Below, one piece after another: positions 39,056-41,510 of a stretch of DNA of 41,510 nt. Position 1 is the stretch's first letter, and the number at the start of each line of letters is the position of its first letter. The stretch is from Streptomyces humidus (GTDB lineage Bacteria; Actinomycetota; Actinomycetes; Streptomycetales; Streptomycetaceae): NCBI RefSeq assembly GCF_014649655.1, contig NZ_BMTL01000052.1, positions 1 to 41,510 of the forward strand, written 5' to 3'. The notes under the pieces are model-generated. The model was not told the DNA's origin. It saw only the letters and a list, made by a program, of their open reading frames with translations, and searched no databases. Both the position numbers and the translations under genes were made by a program.

Positions 39056-41356
39056 ATGTCCATTTCCAGTACTGATCACTCCGTCGTGTCCGAGAACAAC
39101 GACGAGCCGATCACCCTCGAGGCGATCGAGGGCACCGAGACCGCCGAGGCCGCGCAGGCCGTCGCGGCCGTCGACGAGGCCCCCGAGACCCCTGAGACCC
39201 CCGAACTCACCTTCGCCGACCTCGGGCTGCCCGAGGGCGTCGTGCGCAAGCTCGCGCAGAACGGCGTGACCAGCCCCTTCCCGATCCAGGCCGCGACCAT
39301 CCCGGACGCGCTGGCCGGCAAGGACATCCTGGGCCGCGGTCGCACCGGCTCCGGCAAGACCCTCTCCTTCGGTCTGCCCACCCTGGCCACGCTGGCCGGC
39401 GGGCACACCGAGAAGCGCAAGCCGCGCGCCGTCATCCTCACGCCGACGCGTGAGCTGGCGATGCAGGTCGCGGATGCGCTCCAGCCCTACGGCGACGTCC
39501 TCGGCCTGAAGATGAAGGTCGTCTGCGGCGGTACGTCGATGAGCAACCAGATCTACGCCCTGGAGCGCGGCGTCGACGTCCTCGTCGCCACCCCGGGCCG
39601 GCTGCGCGACATCATCAACCGCGGCGCCTGCTCCCTCGAGAACGTGCGGATCGCCGTCCTCGACGAGGCCGACCAGATGTCGGACCTGGGCTTCCTGCCC
39701 GAGGTCACCGAACTGTTCGACCAGATCCCGGCCGGCGGCCAGCGGATGCTGTTCTCCGCCACGATGGAGAACGAGATCTCCACGCTGGTCAAGCGCTACC
39801 TGACCGACCCGGTCACGCACGAGGTCGACAGCGCCCAGGGCAACGTCACGACCATGTCGCACCACATCCTGATCGTGAAGCCCAAGGACAAGGCGCCGGT
39901 CACCGCCGCGATCGCGTCCCGCAAGGGCCGCACCATCATCTTCGTCCGCACCCAGCTCGGCGCCGACCGTATCGCCGAGCAGCTGCGCGACTCCGGTGTG
40001 AAGGCGGACGCGCTGCACGGCGGCATGACCCAGGGCGCGCGCACCCGCACGCTGGCCGACTTCAAGGACGGTTACGTCAACGCGCTCGTCGCGACCGACG
40101 TCGCCGCCCGCGGCATCCACGTGGACGGCATCGACCTGGTCCTGAACGTGGACCCGGCCGGCGACCACAAGGACTACCTGCACCGCGCGGGCCGCACGGC
40201 GCGCGCCGGCCGCACCGGCACGGTCGTCTCCCTGTCGCTTCCGCACCAGCGCCGTCAGATCTTCCGTCTGATGGAGGACGCGGGCGTCGACGCCGGGCGG
40301 CACATCATCCAGGGCGGCGACGCCTTCGACCCGGAGGTCGCCGAGATCACCGGCGCCCGGTCGATGACGGAGGTCCAGGCGGAGTCCGCGGGCAACGCGG
40401 CGCAGCAGGCCGAGCGCGAGGTCTCCGAGCTCACGAAGGAGCTGGAGCGCGCGCAGCGCCGGGCGACCGAGCTGCGCGAGGAGGCCGACCGTCTGGTGGC
40501 CCGCGTGGCGCGTGAGCGCGGCGAGGACCCGGAGGCGGCCGTCGTCGCGGCGGCCGAGGCGGCCGTGGCGCAGGACGCCGTGGTGGAGGCGCCGGTTCAG
40601 GCCGTGGTCGCGGAGCAGCCCGCCGAGCGTCCCGCGTACGAGCAGCCGCGTCAGCGCCGCGACGAGCGGGGCAACTACGAGCGTCGCGACGACCGTCGTG
40701 ACGACCGTGGCGGCCGTTCCTTCGAGCGCCGCGACGACAACCGTGGCGACCGTGGCGGCTTCAACCGTGACGACCGCGGTGGCTTCAGCCGTGACCGTCG
40801 GGACGGCGACCGCGGCGGGTTCCGCCGTGACGACCGTCGTGACGACCGTGGCGGCCGTTCCTTCGAGCGCCGCGACGACCGTCCCTCGGGCGGCTTCAAC
40901 CGCGACCGTCGTGACGACCGTGGCGGCCGTTCCTTCGAGCGCCGTGACGAGCGTCCCTCCGGCGGCTTCCGCCGTGACGACCGCCGTGACGACCGGCGTG
41001 ACGGCGACCGTGGTGGTTTCCGCCGCGACGACCGTCCCTCGGGCGGCTTCAACCGTGACCGTCGTGACGAGCGCCCCTCCGGCGGCTTCCGTCGCGACGA
41101 CCGGCCGTCGGGTGGCTTCAACCGTGACGACCGTCCGTCGGGTGGCTTCAACCGCGACCGTCGCGACGAGCGTCCGTCCACCCACCGTGGCAGCGACCGT
41201 CCGTTCAACCGTGACCGTCGCGACGACCGTCCGGGCTTCCGTTCCGGCGGCCACGAGCGCCCGTACGGTCGCCGTGACGACCACCGCGGCACCGGTTCCG
41301 GCTCCGGCACGACCGGCCGCCGCGACGACAAGCCGCGCTGGAAGCGCAACGGCTGA
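39056..41356 (+). CDS. DEAD-box ATP-dependent RNA helicase with RGG/RDD-repeat tail
   Basis: The 766-residue helicase starts at ATG 39056. An acidic N-terminus (~60 residues) precedes the Q-motif LTFADLGLPEG...PFPIQAATIP, then motif I GRTGSGKT, Ia PTREL, GG, Ib TPGR, II DEAD, III SAT, IV IIFVRT, V ATDVAARGIH and VI HRAGRTARAG, all intact. Residues ~440-500 form a coiled coil (VSELTKELERAQRRATELRE). The last ~225 residues are Arg/Asp/Gly repeats for RNA binding or condensate formation. It resembles the CsdA/RhlE-like helicases that unwind structured RNA at low temperature. Confidence 0.93.
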   Translation: MSISSTDHSVVSENNDEPITLEAIEGTETAEAAQAVAAVDEAPETPETPELTFADLGLPEGVVRKLAQNGVTSPFPIQAATIPDALAGKDILGRGRTGSGKTLSFGLPTLATLAGGHTEKRKPRAVILTPTRELAMQVADALQPYGDVLGLKMKVVCGGTSMSNQIYALERGVDVLVATPGRLRDIINRGACSLENVRIAVLDEADQMSDLGFLPEVTELFDQIPAGGQRMLFSATMENEISTLVKRYLTDPVTHEVDSAQGNVTTMSHHILIVKPKDKAPVTAAIASRKGRTIIFVRTQLGADRIAEQLRDSGVKADALHGGMTQGARTRTLADFKDGYVNALVATDVAARGIHVDGIDLVLNVDPAGDHKDYLHRAGRTARAGRTGTVVSLSLPHQRRQIFRLMEDAGVDAGRHIIQGGDAFDPEVAEITGARSMTEVQAESAGNAAQQAEREVSELTKELERAQRRATELREEADRLVARVARERGEDPEAAVVAAAEAAVAQDAVVEAPVQAVVAEQPAERPAYEQPRQRRDERGNYERRDDRRDDRGGRSFERRDDNRGDRGGFNRDDRGGFSRDRRDGDRGGFRRDDRRDDRGGRSFERRDDRPSGGFNRDRRDDRGGRSFERRDERPSGGFRRDDRRDDRRDGDRGGFRRDDRPSGGFNRDRRDERPSGGFRRDDRPSGGFNRDDRPSGGFNRDRRDERPSTHRGSDRPFNRDRRDDRPGFRSGGHERPYGRRDDHRGTGSGSGTTGRRDDKPRWKRNG
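40681..41250 (+). repeat. In-gene Arg-Asp-Asp repeat tract of the helicase
   Basis: About 190 codons repeat blocks such as RRDDRGGRSFERR, RRDDRPSGGFNR and RDDRGGF. The DNA repeats (CGTGACGACCGT, TCGGGCGGCTTCAACCG) are direct and imperfect, so slippage or recombination could vary the tail length. It is coding, not a CRISPR array. Confidence 0.9.
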
Positions 41357-41454
41357 CACGAAGGCTGTCGTCGGCTCGTCCGAGTGAACGCCGTGGCCCC
41401 CACCGCACACTTGCGTTCTAGTGGTCGTCGCAACACCCCAGCTCAGGGGATGCG

Positions 41455-41510
41455 ATGGACTTCGAGATTCGGGATGAGCGGAAGCCTCAGGGGCCCCGCA
41501 GGTTGGTCGC
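41455..41510 (+). CDS. Start of a probable IS30-family transposase, partial
   Basis: ATG 41455, preceded by CAGGGGA about 8 nt upstream, opens MDFEIRDERKPQGPRRLVA, which runs off the window. This head resembles, from memory, the N-terminus of Streptomyces IS30-type transposases ([MD]FxIRxxRxPQG..L). Only 18 residues are visible, so it could be another DNA-binding protein. Upstream, GGTCGTCGCAAC (41423-41434) may belong to the left terminal repeat, which cannot be checked without the other end. Confidence 0.4.
   Translation, partial: MDFEIRDERKPQGPRRLV

Noticed and set aside
40681..41250. Possible CRISPR-like repeat array
   Set aside because: Repeats are imperfect, have no constant spacers, and encode the helicase Arg/Asp tail in frame.
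38057..41410. A long reverse frame rich in Thr/Val repeats opposite the helicase tail
   Set aside because: The repeats are the antisense reading of the helicase RDD tract, and the helicase has all motifs intact.

Overview
The window is chromosomal DNA of a Streptomyces-type actinomycete. The evidence is very high G+C with strong third-position GC bias, GTG starts, leaderless promoters of the TAGGCT type, scattered rare TTA codons, and marker genes: bldC, an Lsr2-family protein, valine dehydrogenase, DUF3073, a BldC-proximal DUF6274 gene and the purSQL/purF/purM cluster. From memory, the gene order from dnaX to the DEAD-box helicase follows the S. coelicolor stretch around SCO4067-SCO4096; I could not check this by alignment.

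Layout. 1-3360 is a decayed actinomycete integrative and conjugative element (AICE, pSAM2-like). It runs: transposase tail, orphan reverse-strand fragment, FtsK-type tra pseudogene with two frameshifts, an intact block of four small transfer/spread genes, a broken replication initiator, and an N-terminally truncated tyrosine integrase. 3380-4071 holds a small membrane protein, tRNA-Ser(GGA) and the SRP RNA. 4153-13668 holds dnaX, purD, a large membrane protein that looks like an M48 peptidase without its HExxH site, a dimethylformamidase-like protein with a TTA codon, and purC; short tandem DNA repeats lie between the last three. 13715-18151 is a leftward ABC exporter plus two-component system bracketed by two copies of tRNA-Gly(GCC), with tRNA-Gly(TCC) beyond. 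18368-26645 carries an Lsr2 paralogue, the overlapping purS-purQ-purL operon, a maleylpyruvate isomerase/SCP2-type protein, a META-domain lipoprotein, purF and purM. 26775-30546 carries DUF3073, vdh, a DUF8083-like protein, a long regulatory intergenic region and bldC. 30959-35970 carries DUF6274, hrpA and four tRNAs, with one tRNA-Asp on each side of hrpA. 36051-41356 carries a metallophosphoesterase, a small zinc metallopeptidase, a low-complexity lipoprotein and an RGG/RDD-repeat DEAD-box helicase. The window ends in the first codons of what looks like an IS30-type transposase.

How it works together. Seven de novo purine genes (purD, C, S, Q, L, F, M) are dispersed over about 20 kb and interleaved with DNA replication (dnaX), nucleoid (lsr2-like), stress-sensing (ABC/TCS) and development (bldC) genes. 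PurS, PurQ and the small-form PurL together make the FGAM synthase complex. tRNA genes punctuate the region and almost all have strong hairpin terminators.

Most of the window is conserved core genome. The points most worth a second look are the decayed AICE, the degenerate M48-like protein, the palindrome upstream of the ABC/TCS operon, the paired identical tRNA genes flanking operons, the bldC upstream region (Crp-like site, micro-ORF followed by a hairpin, RBS-proximal hairpin) and an AT-rich palindromic island after bldC. I see no clearly new multi-gene system.
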